Numbered from the stretch's first letter, positions 34,711 to 45,906 are shown. The stretch is 64,000 nt of DNA from Lotus japonicus (GCF_012489685.1 NC_080046.1:3412501-3476500); one strand, 5' to 3'. A program made the numbers and translations. Notes: a model not told the origin generated them from the sequence alone.

Positions 34711-35920
34711 TGAAGGTGTGAAAAACGACTAGAAGGGGGGGGGTTGAATAGCGTTTTCAATATAAAAACTTTCCCCTTAAGATTTAAAGTAAATCTTTTC
34801 GGTTTCTCTAAGATAGATGGTGCAGCGGATAAAGATAGAGAGAAGAGAAAAGCACACAAGTATTTTATCCTGGTTCACTTGATAAATCCCTCAAGCTAAT
34901 CCAGTCCACCCGTTAAGGTGATTTCTTCCTTCTTAGAATGAAGGCAATCCACTAATCAGATAATTGTTACAACTGCACTTGAAACCTACAAGTGACTAAC
35001 AATACACCGACTTAGCTCACACTAAGATTCACTCTCTTAGTCTTCTCTAGGATCCGATCAACCTTGATCTCCTAAAGGAATCACCACTAAGATTCACTCT
35101 CTTAGTCTTCTTAAGGATACTGACCTACCCGGTCCCTTAAGGAAAATCAAACAACTGTTTGAGGTTGGTGTTTACAAAGGTTTGCTTCTAAATAAGCTGA
35201 GTGTAAACTACATAAGAATAGATGAAGAAAGTAGAGTCTTGAATCTTTTCTTGTATTGCAGCTCTTGATTTTTCTCACTCTTCTCGCTCTCTACGTCTTT
35301 CTTCTTTTCTTCAGCCTTTTATAGTCCAAGGTGCAAAGGATATTTCTGTTGAGAGAATATGACCGTTGGAGGGCATTTCTGGAACTTCCAGAACCTGCTG
35401 TGGCTGAACCTTGGTAGGTAGGCTTTTCAGAATAGTACACTGCTCTTGTACTTCTCGATAGAGACATTTGCCTTTAACCATTGACCTCTGATCAGAGTTA
35501 TGCTTCGTGTTGGAACTTGTGAAGCTTGGTGATCAGAGTCAGAGGGATGCTTGGATCCTCTGACCTTCGTAACTTCTGCTTCTGGACCTTCAGAGCTTCT
35601 GAACCTTCAGAGCCTCTGGTCCCTCAGAGCTTCTGGTCTTCAGATCTTCTGATCCTCAGATCTTCTGATCCTCTGATCTTCTGATCTTCTGATCCTCAGA
35701 TCCTCTGATCTTCAGATCCTCTGATCCTCAGATCCTCTGATCTTCAGATCCTCTGATCTTCTGAACTTCTGACGAATATATCTTCTGGTGTCAGAATCAG
35801 AACCTGTTTGTCAAAACACTCAAGACAAACATTAGAGTATCATAGTTGTTCATCCACAAATAAATACTTGTTATCATCAAAACATAGAGTTGTACCACAT
35901 GACCAAATCTTGATCTTACA
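34711..35920 (-). repeat. 3' LTR of the SIRE-like element
   Basis: 1,210 bp. The central part (35565-35780) is a degenerate run of CTTCTGATC, CTCAGATC and CTCTGATC units, a minisatellite within the LTR. The strings ACTTCCAGAACCTGC and CTGATCAGAG also occur. Orientation is set by the gag frame on the minus strand. Confidence 0.9.
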
Positions 35921-37021
35921 ATCTCCCCCTTTTTGATGATGACAAAACCATGTATTTTGATGAACAACTCTAAACAAATAAACTGAATACACTCAGAGTA
36001 TAAGGTATCAGAGTTAAAACTTATCCTGATGTGTATAGTTTATCTTGCTCCTTCTGAATCCAAGACTCGTGCTTGATTCTGAGCTAAGCTCCCCCTGAAT
36101 CTAATACTTAATATCAACGTTAGTAAAGTCTAGATTCTGAGCTAAATGATGTAGGAGTTGAGTTGTCAAGATACTATAAGTTCTCCCCCTTTTTGTCATA
36201 AGCAAAAAGAAGGTTGAACCTTGGTAGGTAGGCTTTTCAGAATAGTACACTGCTCTTGTACTTCTCGATAGAGACATTTGCCTTTAACCATTGACCTCTG
36301 ATCAGAGTTATGCTTCGTGTTGGAACTTGTGAAGCTTGGTGATCAGAGTCAGAGGGATGCTTGGATCCTCTGACCTTCGTAACTTCTGCTTCTGGACCTT
36401 CAGAGCTTCTGAACCTTCAGAGCCTCTGGTCCCTCAGAGCTTCTGGTCTTCAGATCTTCTGATCCTCAGATCTTCTGATCCTCTGATCTTCTGATCTTCT
36501 GATCCTCAGATCCTCTGATCTTCAGATCCTCTGATCCTCAGATCCTCTGATCTTCAGATCCTCTGATCTTCTGAACTTCTGACGAATATATCTTCTGGTG
36601 TCAGAATCAGAACCTGTTTGTCAAAACACTCAAGACAAACATTAGAGTATCATAGTTGTTCATCCACAAATAAATACTTGTTATCATCAAAACATAGAGT
36701 TGTACCACATGACCAAATCTTGATCTTACAATCTCCCCCTTTTTGATGATGACAAAACCATGTATTTTGATGAACAACTCTAAACAAATAAACTGAATAC
36801 ACTCAGAGTATAAGGTATCAGAGTTAAAACTTATCCTGATGTGTATAGTTTATCTTGCTCCTTCTGAATCCAAGACTCGTGCTTGATTCTGAGCTAAGCT
36901 CCCCCTGAATCTAATACTTAATATCAACGTTAGTAAAGTCTAGATTCTGAGCTAAATGATGTAGGAGTTGAGTTGTCAAGATACTATAAGTTCTCCCCCT
37001 TTTTGTCATAAGCAAAAAGAA
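35405..37021. repeat. ~810-bp tandem duplication of LTR end plus polypurine tract
   Basis: The segment 35405-36211 is repeated at 36215-37021, offset 810 bp, with no mismatch noticed by eye. Each copy contains the inner half of the LTR, including the CTTCTGATC minisatellite, the LTR end TTACA, the polypurine tract and ~290 bp of adjoining internal DNA. The junction has a GGT filler after AAAAAGA. The element thus carries three copies of this LTR part and two polypurine tracts. Confidence 0.88.
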
Positions 37022-37409
37022 TGAAGGTGGAAAAAAATAGTAAGAGTAAAAGACGAAATACTCCCCCTCATAAGTAATACCAAGGGATACTTGGCTTCTG
37101 ATTAGCATATCTTCTGATGAGAGCAGAAGTGTGGTTCTGGTGACATCTCCGTTCTGGACAAAATTTCATCTTCAGATACTTCAGAATGAGAAGCTAGGAA
37201 CCTACTCTTCTTCTGATGACGCAAGTCAGAAGTTGTAGTAGCATCTTCTGATGTTGTTGCTTCTGGTTCGTCAAGTTCTGAGTCTTTGTTTCTTTCTGAA
37301 ACGGTCATGCTCATCTCTGCAAGCTTTTTCAGCTAGCTTTGACTTGTCAGAGTCAAGCTTATCATTAATTCTAACATGAATAGCGTTCAGAATATCAACA
37401 GAGGGGTTC

Positions 37410-37595
37410 ATATCAAAAACCAATGATTCCTTGACCAAATCTTGCTCTACTGATGCCTCCAAGATCAACTTCACCTTCAGGTTCAAGTTTTGGATCTTGG
37501 GACATATGCCTTTCTCCCGTCATGTGTTGCTTGCATCCACTGTCCAGGTTCCACGGTTGGAGTTTCGATGGACCTATTGAAGATATCTGCAACAT
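37410..37595 (-). pseudogene. Start of copia pol (pre-protease relic)
   Basis: WNLDSGCKQHMTGE matches the LDSGCSRHMTG region at the start of SIRE/copia pol. Soon after it the sequence changes to unrelated acidic frames (DPKLEPEGEVDL), marking the internal deletion that removed the rest of pol. It overlaps the end of gag in another frame. Confidence 0.65.
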
Positions 37596-39261
37596 ATATA
37601 ATCTTATCCCTAGGTACCCACTTTCTGGGTCCTTTCTTGTTAGTTAGCCCAGAAGTTCTGACAACTTTGGGTCTTTCAACAGGATAATATAAAGGAATTT
37701 TAGCATGATATTTTGACATAGAGAAAGTTCCTTTTATAAGAGGAGGTTTAGCAGCTTCAGCAGGTACAGGGTCAGGCAATATGGTACTAGAGGGAACAAA
37801 GCATTCATACAAAGATTTAGCTTTAGGCACAGAGGGCTCATTTCTAATTGGTTTAGAATAGCCAATGCCATGCATTCCATTTCTGCTTACACCATAGATC
37901 ATTGAAGCCATTAAGCTTCTATCTACGCTTTTAGCCAGGAATCTTTGAAAAGATTTTTCATACTTAGATTCATGCTTACTATCAGAGGCATCGCAGGCAA
38001 TAACTTCTTCTAACTTTGCAATTTGATTCTTAAGCACAGAGTTAGAATTAACTAAAGCATGGTTATCATTTTTCAAATCAGAAATAATTTTCTCATGTTC
38101 AACAGAAGTTTCAGAGGCAGCAGAGAAATTCTTTTTCAACCTTTTATGCTTAGTCAAGAGAGAGTTATATTTATCCATAATTTCAGACAAAGCATCTTTA
38201 AGTTCAGAAGTCGAGAAAGAATCAAATACCTCATTTTCATCGTCAGAGTCTGGATCTCCTTCTGATTCTGAGTCAGAGTCAACAGCTTCCTTTGACTCTG
38301 CTCCTTTGTCTTTGACAATAGCTATGAGTCCTTGGACTTCACCATCAGAGTCAACATCCTCTGACTCTGATTCATCAAATGTCACCATCAGACTCTTCTT
38401 CGTCGTGAAGTGCTTCTTTGGCCTTTTGTCCTTTGATGAACCTTTGTATTTGCTCTGCCTGTGCTTCCAGATGCAGTTGAGCTTTCTGGATATCAGAGTC
38501 AGCTCATCTTCATCAGAATCTTCTGATGCTTCTTGGAATTCTTCTGTTCCAGCTTGGAGAGTCTTAGCCTTTTCAGATTTGGATTTCAAGGCAATAGACT
38601 TCTTCTTGTGATCTTGATGTTCAGCACGCTTTAATTCATGACACTTCAGTATGCTTATGAGTTCTTCCAAACTCATCTGCTCAACATCTCTAGTTAGCTC
38701 CAAGGAAGTTATCAAAGGCATCCAGCTTTCAGGAAGACTTCTGATGACCCTTATGACATGATCTTTTGTAGTGTAGCTTTTGTTGAGAGGTCTTATTCCA
38801 GCTACGAGCAACTGAAGTCTGGAAAACATATCCTCAATGGATTCGTCAGGTTCCATTTGGAAGGATTCATACTGCTTGATTAGAGACAACGCCTTTGTCT
38901 CTTTCACTTTCTTGTTTCCTTCATGAGACATCTGCAAGGATTCAAAGATGCCCTTGGCGGAATCACGATCAGTAATTTTCTCATATTCTTCATATGAAAT
39001 GGCACTTTGCAGAATAGATCTTGATCTGTGATGATCTCTGAATTCCTTCTTTTGATCTTCACTCATCTTCACCCTTGGGATCTTTACACCATGTTCATCA
39101 ACAGGAGGGGTGTAGCCATCAACAACAAAATCCCAGAGATCAGGATCAAAGCCAAGAAAGAAGCTTTTGATTCTATCTTTCCAGAAATCAAATCTCTGAC
39201 CATCAAAGATAGGTGGTCTTGCACTGTATTGATATTTACTTGTAGTAGTGGTGGAATCCAT
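37483..39261 (-). CDS. SIRE-like gag protein, 592 residues
   Basis: Capsid-type protein of a copia element. The N-terminal part has RPPIFDGQRFDFWKDR and SAISYEEY, then a UBN2-type gag domain (about 60-210: ESLQMSHEGNKKVKETK, YESFQMEPDESIEDMFSR, RSLPESWMPLITSLE). Residues ~300-360 are very acidic (SESEDVDSDGE, SDSESEGDPDSDDENE), then a coiled-coil-like segment (about 375-440). The CCHC zinc knuckle expected between the gag domain and the acidic stretch is missing; RPKKHFTTKKSLMVTFDES follows directly. The frame is otherwise open to a stop at 37483, next to a short protease-side relic. Confidence 0.85.
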   Translation of the reverse strand: MDSTTTTSKYQYSARPPIFDGQRFDFWKDRIKSFFLGFDPDLWDFVVDGYTPPVDEHGVKIPRVKMSEDQKKEFRDHHRSRSILQSAISYEEYEKITDRDSAKGIFESLQMSHEGNKKVKETKALSLIKQYESFQMEPDESIEDMFSRLQLLVAGIRPLNKSYTTKDHVIRVIRSLPESWMPLITSLELTRDVEQMSLEELISILKCHELKRAEHQDHKKKSIALKSKSEKAKTLQAGTEEFQEASEDSDEDELTLISRKLNCIWKHRQSKYKGSSKDKRPKKHFTTKKSLMVTFDESESEDVDSDGEVQGLIAIVKDKGAESKEAVDSDSESEGDPDSDDENEVFDSFSTSELKDALSEIMDKYNSLLTKHKRLKKNFSAASETSVEHEKIISDLKNDNHALVNSNSVLKNQIAKLEEVIACDASDSKHESKYEKSFQRFLAKSVDRSLMASMIYGVSRNGMHGIGYSKPIRNEPSVPKAKSLYECFVPSSTILPDPVPAEAAKPPLIKGTFSMSKYHAKIPLYYPVERPKVVRTSGLTNKKGPRKWVPRDKIIYVADIFNRSIETPTVEPGQWMQATHDGRKAYVPRSKT

Positions 39262-39335
39262 GAGTTTTTCACACTGGCCCGGATCTACTGAACACTGTTA
39301 AGTGTGGTAATCAGAACTTGCGCTCTGATACCAAT

Positions 39336-40544
39336 TGAAGGTGTGAAAAACGACTAGAAGGGGGGGGTTGAATAGCGTTTTCAATATAAAAACTTTCCCC
39401 TTAAGATTTAAAGTAAATCTTTTCGGTTTCTCTAAGATAGATGGTGCAGCGGATAAAGATAGAGAGAAGAGAAAAGCACACAAGTATTTTATCCTGGTTC
39501 ACTTGATAAATCCCTCAAGCTAATCCAGTCCACCCGTTAAGGTGATTTCTTCCTTCTTAGAATGAAGGCAATCCACTAATCAGATAATTGTTACAACTGC
39601 ACTTGAAACCTACAAGTGACTAACAATACACCGACTTAGCTCACACTAAGATTCACTCTCTTAGTCTTCTCTAGGATCCGATCAACCTTGATCTCCTAAA
39701 GGAATCACCACTAAGATTCACTCTCTTAGTCTTCTTAAGGATACTGACCTACCCGGTCCCTTAAGGAAAATCAAACAACTGTTTGAGGTTGGTGTTTACA
39801 AAGGTTTGCTTCTAAATAAGCTGAGTGTAAACTACATAAGAATAGATGAAGAAAGTAGAGTCTTGAATCTTTTCTTGTATTGCAGCTCTTGATTTTTCTC
39901 ACTCTTCTCGCTCTCTACGTCTTTCTTCTTTTCTTCAGCCTTTTATAGTCCAAGGTGCAAAGGATATTTCTGTTGAGAGAATATGACCGTTGGAGGGCAT
40001 TTCTGGAACTTCCAGAACCTGCTGTGGCTGAACCTTGGTAGGTAGGCTTTTCAGAATAGTACACTGCTCTTGTACTTCTCGATAGAGACATTTGCCTTTA
40101 ACCATTGACCTCTGATCAGAGTTATGCTTCGTGTTGGAACTTGTGAAGCTTGGTGATCAGAGTCAGAGGGATGCTTGGATCCTCTGACCTTCGTAACTTC
40201 TGCTTCTGGACCTTCAGAGCTTCTGAACCTTCAGAGCCTCTGGTCCCTCAGAGCTTCTGGTCTTCAGATCTTCTGATCCTCAGATCTTCTGATCCTCTGA
40301 TCTTCTGATCTTCTGATCCTCAGATCCTCTGATCTTCAGATCCTCTGATCCTCAGATCCTCTGATCTTCAGATCCTCTGATCTTCTGAACTTCTGACGAA
40401 TATATCTTCTGGTGTCAGAATCAGAACCTGTTTGTCAAAACACTCAAGACAAACATTAGAGTATCATAGTTGTTCATCCACAAATAAATACTTGTTATCA
40501 TCAAAACATAGAGTTGTACCACATGACCAAATCTTGATCTTACA
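39336..40544 (-). repeat. 5' LTR of the SIRE-like element
   Basis: 1,209 bp, the same as the 34711-35920 copy apart from one G in a homopolymer. The primer-binding site lies immediately to its left on the plus strand (39322-39335). Transcription of the element would start in this LTR and run leftwards. Confidence 0.9.
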
Positions 40545-40549
40545 CCTCT

Positions 40550-41859
40550 TTCTCCATCCCCATGCCCTTACTACACACAATCTTCACACTATGGTATCAC
40601 ATCAAGCATCTCGTCTACGTTGAGGAGATGGTGATTCAGACTTTGGTGATGGATGTGGACGTTGAGGTGATCATCATCAATGACTCGGATGAGGAATTGT
40701 ACCCTTCGGTTGAAGATGCACTAGACTTCCTCTATGGACAAGGAGATGCAGTTGTAACTAGTGCGGTTAACGGTGTATATATAGGAGGGAAGTCACCTAC
40801 TACAAGTTAGTAAGTAAGGTGTTTAGTAGTTTACCAACATATGTCTGTATTTTGAAGTAAGGTAGGTCCTTGACGAATTACTTTCTATGTGATTATCCTG
40901 CACTTAGTCACAAGGAGTAAGTCGCACATACAGAGTTGTGAGCTTTGGATACTATCGTTGAGTCTGATAACTTTCTTTTGCTAAGTTGTTGCATATTAAT
41001 TGTACTACCGATGGACGACTAATTTATGGCTACAGGCTTGGTTGTATATATTTATGGGTGGATTATAATTAATTATTGTTGTAAGTCATGCATGGCATCG
41101 TTGAGAAAAACACTTTGAAACCGAAAAAATGATCTGCATTTTATGATTAATTGTGGAAAATTTAGAATACTTATTTAGACACATACTTTCGTGACCCTTA
41201 AAGTCAGGACGTTACAACTTTCAAAAAGCCACGTGAAGGATAAGGCTTTTGATCTCATTATTGTTCTTATTATATTATTGTTTATATTATAAAGTATATT
41301 ATTTGTTAATTAAATTTTATTTACAATATATCATATGATAATATTGGTGGGCGTGGGGTGGCCGTGGGGCTTTTTTTGGCTAGTTTTGGTTGGGCTCTCA
41401 GGTTTTTTTGGTTGGTTTTGTTTGTTTTTTGAATCTCTTTAAAGAGGGTGAATATGGTGTATATCTCCTCATCTTTTTATTAATTCATTTTTACTTTTGA
41501 AAAAAAAAATTACATTATAATAAATCAAAATATATGATATTCTGATTTCTTAGTTACAACCTACTTATTTAATATATATTTTATATTAATATAATATTTT
41601 TATATTATGATAATATTATATATTATAATTTAATACATGACAATATATTTTTAATTATTACTAAATTGAATTACCCAATATATAATTAAATATGATGATT
41701 AATATTTGATAAAAATTTCAAAAAATTAAAGTTATAGTTAATGATCACATGTTTATGAACTCATCAATTACATCATCATTCATCAATACTTCCACTTTCC
41801 CGAACCTTCCTGAAATCAAGATGCATGAATGAACAAAAATATACAACTCTCAATATGCA
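40550..41859. other. Intergenic, no gene recognised
   Basis: A short open frame at 40562-40810 (EVIIINDSDEELYPS, acidic) continues the GC-richer DNA left of the SIRE-like insertion and may be part of an older transposon; no domain is recognised. 41220-41760 is very AT-rich. Confidence 0.35.
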
Positions 41860-41867
41860 TATAAATA
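41860..41867 (+). promoter_or_regulatory. TATA box of the small secreted-peptide gene
   Basis: TATAAATA lies 71 bases before the ATG at 41938. That distance allows a leader of about 40 bases. Confidence 0.6.
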
Positions 41868-41937
41868 GGTGCATATTTTTTTTTACACATCAAAAGTGAG
41901 CCTTCTTTGTTTTATCTTCTAAATAAATCGGGATATC

Positions 41938-42192
41938 ATGGTTTCTTTAAAGATGGGGTTGAAGTTAGCCGTGTTAATTTTTGCTATTATGAGCACTAAT
42001 CTTGTGGAAATTACATATGGGATAGGTAAAGTACAAGAGAATCTGAATGCTGATGACAAAGGAAACACCCAAGCGTTGGGCGTTGCCCAAGGGATAGATA
42101 GTGTAGATCTGATTGTACCAGGTGTACCACCCCTAATTTGTTGCCCTTGTAAGAAATTTTTCCCTTGTTGCCCTTGCCCGCCTCCCTTGTAA
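41938..42192 (+). CDS. Small secreted Cys/Pro-rich peptide, 84 residues
   Basis: A single-exon frame with a hydrophobic signal-peptide-like N-terminus (GLKLAVLIFAIMST, residues 7-20) and probable cleavage near TYG at ~28. The middle is polar and acidic. The C-terminus packs six Cys into ICCPCKKFFPCCPCPPPL, that is CCPC-x5-CCPC. A TATA box upstream (41860) and AATAAA at 42235-42240, 43 bases after the stop, support a real transcription unit. The Cys spacing does not fit nodule NCR peptides or defensins. A secreted or wall peptide is plausible; function unknown. Confidence 0.65.
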   Translation: MVSLKMGLKLAVLIFAIMSTNLVEITYGIGKVQENLNADDKGNTQALGVAQGIDSVDLIVPGVPPLICCPCKKFFPCCPCPPPL

Positions 42193-42234
42193 ATTTACAA
42201 TGTCTATAAACTTTTTCTGTCATCCTCTAATTTA

Positions 42235-42240
42235 AATAAA
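42235..42240 (+). terminator. Poly(A) signal of the small secreted-peptide gene
   Basis: AATAAA occurs 43 bases after the stop codon TAA of the 84-residue frame. Confidence 0.45.
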
Positions 42241-42395
42241 TGATTTGGGGTCATGAAACCCAATTCCTGATGTAGTATTTTGATTTAATGATGTGATTCA
42301 GTGAAAAGTTTTGGTTTTTTTCCTTTTTCTTTTATGGTTAGCATTTTAGATTGAGAATGACAACATCTTTTTAGAAAATATATTGATTAAATAAA

Positions 42396-43883
42396 GGTTT
42401 AAATATGTTCGGGGTCCTTAAACTATAGTGAGAAATTGGTATACGTCCCTAAATTTTTTTTGGTTGGTTTCCATCATTAAAAGTATTTAACCGGTTGGCT
42501 TCCATCCCTTTACTGGCTGGGGTGCTTACCTGGCACAGGTACGTGTTCACATGTCGGTATTTTTTATTTTTTTATTTTTTTTCACGTAAGATTTTTTTTT
42601 CTTTATCTCATCTTGATTTTCATATCTAACGTCTTCATCTTCTTCACCTTTTTCAGGCTTCATCTTCATCATCTTCTTCTTTTTCTTCTTCTTTTCAATC
42701 TCACCATTTCCCTCCCACTTCCTGCAACTCTTCACACCACCATCACATCCTCTCCATTTTTAACACCACCGTTATCTTCTCCATCACCTTTCTTCACATT
42801 CCAACACAAACATAACCCAGACCCCAGACCAGATCTTTTTTGTGCATAACCTATATCAGGTCCACCATAGATTTACGTCGCACCTTCTATCTCTTGCTTC
42901 AGATCACCAAGTTCGAACCTTTTCCTCAACAGTTAAGGGATTTCGAGTTTGTGCGGCTTGATTCAGACCCCCAAGTCCCCTCTTTTGGAATCAAGCTTCT
43001 CGATCTCTCTTTTTCCATGTGTGGGTTTGTGCTTTTGATGATTTGGTTTCAGATTTGATGTTTCGGTTGTTGGTACTGGGTTGGCTGTGATTCTATGACT
43101 GGGCTTGTTGGGGGAGGACAAGAGGCTTGTGGTCCATCTTCATGAGCGTGGAGGCTCCTTCGGTGGTGATGGGGAGGTGCTGGAATTGGGGTTCTTCTTC
43201 TTCATCTTCGATTGAGAAGGAAGAAGAAGAAGGGAGCTCTGGGTTTAGTATTCACTTTCTGGGTTTCATGTTCGTTTTTTTCTTTCTTCTAGATTTGTTG
43301 TTTTGATTGTTTTTGGTACTGAGTTAGGTAAATTTCAGAACGTTTGACTTGTAAAGATTCAAGCTTTCTATGGATTGGCTTTGTATTATCTATTATTCAT
43401 TTTCTTTTGATTGGCTTTCTATGGAGTTCTTTAATAAATGGTTGAAGAAGATGAAGTTGTGGGTGGTTTTTTGGACTTTGTTATGATTTTTGGTTTTAGT
43501 TTTTTTTGTAATTTGTGAATTTTTGGGCTTGTTGATGAACATAGTGTGATTAGGGAAGAAGATGATAATGTATGTGATTTTGTTTGTTTTGATATAAAAC
43601 CGTTTTGGACTTTGTTTATTTTTTAAAATATTCTATGTATAAGAAATGGAAAAGAGGGGGGAAATGTAATTATAAATGTTAGGTGAAAAAAAAAACAAAA
43701 ACAAAAAAAACTAGACATGTCAGCACTTACCTCCTAGTTGGCATGCCATGTCACATGGGAACCGGTAAAGGGATGGAAGTTAAACGGTTTTATAAGTTAA
43801 AAGATGGAAAACAACGAAAATTTAGTTGAGAGAAGAATACCAATTTCTCGCTATAGTTTACGGACCCAAAACATATTCGTCCC
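42396..43883. mobile_element. MULE-type element with long terminal inverted repeats
   Basis: The left ~120 bases (GTTTAAATATGTTCGGGGTCC, TAAACTATAGTGAGAAATTGG) are repeated inverted at 43740-43883 (GGGTCCGTAAACTATAGCGAG). A perfect 9-bp repeat TTAAATAAA flanks the element (42387-42395 and 43884-43892). The interior has pyrimidine-rich CTTCTTC tracts and GAAGAAG tracts but no recognised transposase or host gene. Confidence 0.82.
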
Positions 43884-44621
43884 TTAAATAAAAGTTCTTG
43901 AGGACATCCTCCTCAAGTAGGAGATTTAGAATCAATTAATTCCCGAATCGGAACCACCCCATTACATCCTTTTTTTTTTTGCCAAATAATAAGTTAATTG
44001 ATTGACCACTTTAAAGATGTGAATATAAAAAATAAAATCTATCTTGACTATATATTCAAGCCATTAAGAAGATTCCATGGTCAATGGGTCTTGTTCTGAA
44101 CCCAGTCAACCGCAAGTGATGCCATCATTTTCAATGATGATATGAGAAAATTAAAATTGTTTAGAAAAGAGACGAGAATTATAGACCACTTTCACTTCCG
44201 CTTCAATGGCCCAACATATCACCCAGCCCCTCTGAAAAGAAACCGAGAATATGGCTATAAGACCTAGTTTTCCTACACAGGGCTAAAACAGTCTTTTCAC
44301 AACATTAATAATATTAATAGTGGTATTTTTGGTGAATATATTGGTTTATTTATGTGGGAGGGAAAAGCGAATTATCTATCATAACTAGCTTTTTTCTAAT
44401 TGAATTCCATTCAAAAGAAACTTTGACAATATTTTTGGACATCACCATAGTTATTCGTATCTCTGAATTATCTAGTTCAAGAATTTCCAAGATTCGATAC
44501 CCCACAGTTGCATATGATTCGCGGACTCTTCTTGTAGTCCATATATAAGATAAAGTTAACCCCATCAACCAATACCATATAGTGCCTTTGTCGATTTAGT
44601 TTGACTGCAACCTATTGGGTC

Positions 44622-44985
44622 GGTGGGCCAGCATCCTGCCTACTGGATAACGTTCGAAACGAGGCGTTGACTGCTACGCTATAAGAAAATAACGTTGCAC
44701 CCTCACTAACACCAATTGCTTTTGGCGTAGTGGTAAGCGCGTGATTTAAAAAGTGGTATCATAGTAGGTCCCGGGTTTGAATCTCACATAAGGCAATAAG
44801 GCATGTTGTGAAGTTGGGCTGGCTGGCAGGTGTTGGGGGGATTGTTAGGCTGGTGGGCTAGCATTCTGCTTGTTGGATAGCGTTCGCAACTAGATGCTGA
44901 CTCCTACGCTATAAGGAAATAACGTTGCGCTCTCACTAACACAAATTGGTTTTGGCGTAGTGGAAAGCGTGTGATCCAAAGCAGT
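44622..44985 (+). repeat. Diverged tandem duplication with tRNA-like boxes
   Basis: GGTGGGCCAGCATCCTGC at 44622 recurs as GGTGGGCTAGCATTCTGC at 44852, offset 230 bp, and similarity continues through CTACGCTATAAG and TTTTGGCGTAGTGG. Between the copies lie GGCGTAGTGGTAAGCGC (A-box-like) and GGGTTTGAATC (B-box-like, 44773-44783). It resembles a dimeric tRNA-derived repeat. Confidence 0.55.
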
Positions 44986-45906
44986 CCTCTATTCACCGGC
45001 TTGCCATAAAAACAATAATCTTTGGAGGCACAATTTTCCTGATGCGCTTGGAGATAATCTAATTCAAGGTTCAAGCAGTCGCTCTTCCACTTAATTGCAA
45101 ATGGATTTTATAGTGAAGAAACAATTTCGATCTTAAATCCAGAGCAATCCATATTCTCACGTACCTACATAGAAATTCCCTTGTTCTTTTAATTCTCATC
45201 CAATGCATTATCTTCTAACAGCCAAGTTCCTCTCCCATCCACTATTAGAAAAATGACCCAACTCACTGATAAGAACATGTTTCCTAGCCATGTTTGACTC
45301 TAATAGGCTCAAGATTATTTTAGAGAATTGTTTGATGCTTAAGTTGCTTTGTGTGTGCATAACTTGCTTTAGATTTTTGGCTTGAATGCGTAGAAGATAG
45401 ATGAAGTTCTTGACTTGTCCAACTGTGTAGTCTTCTTTTTATACTACTTCATATGAATGTTTTTGAACGTTGATGAACCTCGAAGCTTAATCATCCATAA
45501 CTCTGCATAGTACAATGATCATTTGTCTTGCATTAATTGCTTTTGTCCGTTGTTGCAATTGCCTCAAAGAAGATCTTTCAAACAGTGATCTGAGTGTTCG
45601 GTGAGATTTCTCGAGCAGTGGATCTTCTATCCTTTGGAAGAAAGTTTAGGATTGATAGGTGACTGTCCAATTTGACTTCATATGGCAGTTATGTGCTTTC
45701 ACATTTTTCTTTTTGCTTTTTTGCACCTCTCGTGATTTCTTTTCTTTCCTGGAGCTTTGACTTAGTTTCTCCAAATAGTATTATACTATTATTAAACTCG
45801 AACTGGTGATCTACTTGGTCAGAGAGCTGGGTCAATGAGTATGAGGTAGAACCAATGAGTCATAAGTTGGATATATTAAATATAAAATATCCGAGTTAAC
45901 ATGCGT

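Larger units (their letters stand above)
34711..40544 (-). mobile_element. SIRE-like Ty1/copia element, non-autonomous and young
   Basis: Two LTRs starting TGAAGG and ending TTACA (34711-35920 and 39336-40544) are flanked by a perfect 5-bp duplication CCTCT (34706-34710, 40545-40549). By eye the LTRs differ only in the length of a G run (9 versus 8), so insertion is recent. Primer site ATTGGTATCAGAGC (minus strand, 39322-39335) and polypurine tract AAAAAGGGGGAGAT (~35921-35936) are intact. Only gag and a sliver of protease remain; integrase, reverse transcriptase and RNase H are absent, so it must be mobilised in trans. Confidence 0.92.

Noticed and set aside
35565..35790. CRISPR-like array of short repeats
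   Set aside because: Units are 8-10 bases, without unique spacers, and lie inside a plant LTR; the DNA is eukaryotic.
41938..42192. Nodule-specific Cys-rich (NCR) peptide
   Set aside because: NCRs have four or six spaced single Cys; here they are paired in CCPC blocks at the very C-terminus and the gene has no intron after the signal peptide.
44350..44568. Possible organelle-derived insert
   Set aside because: The frames on both strands look somewhat protein-like (RVRESYATVGYRILEIL), but I could not match them to a plastid or mitochondrial gene.
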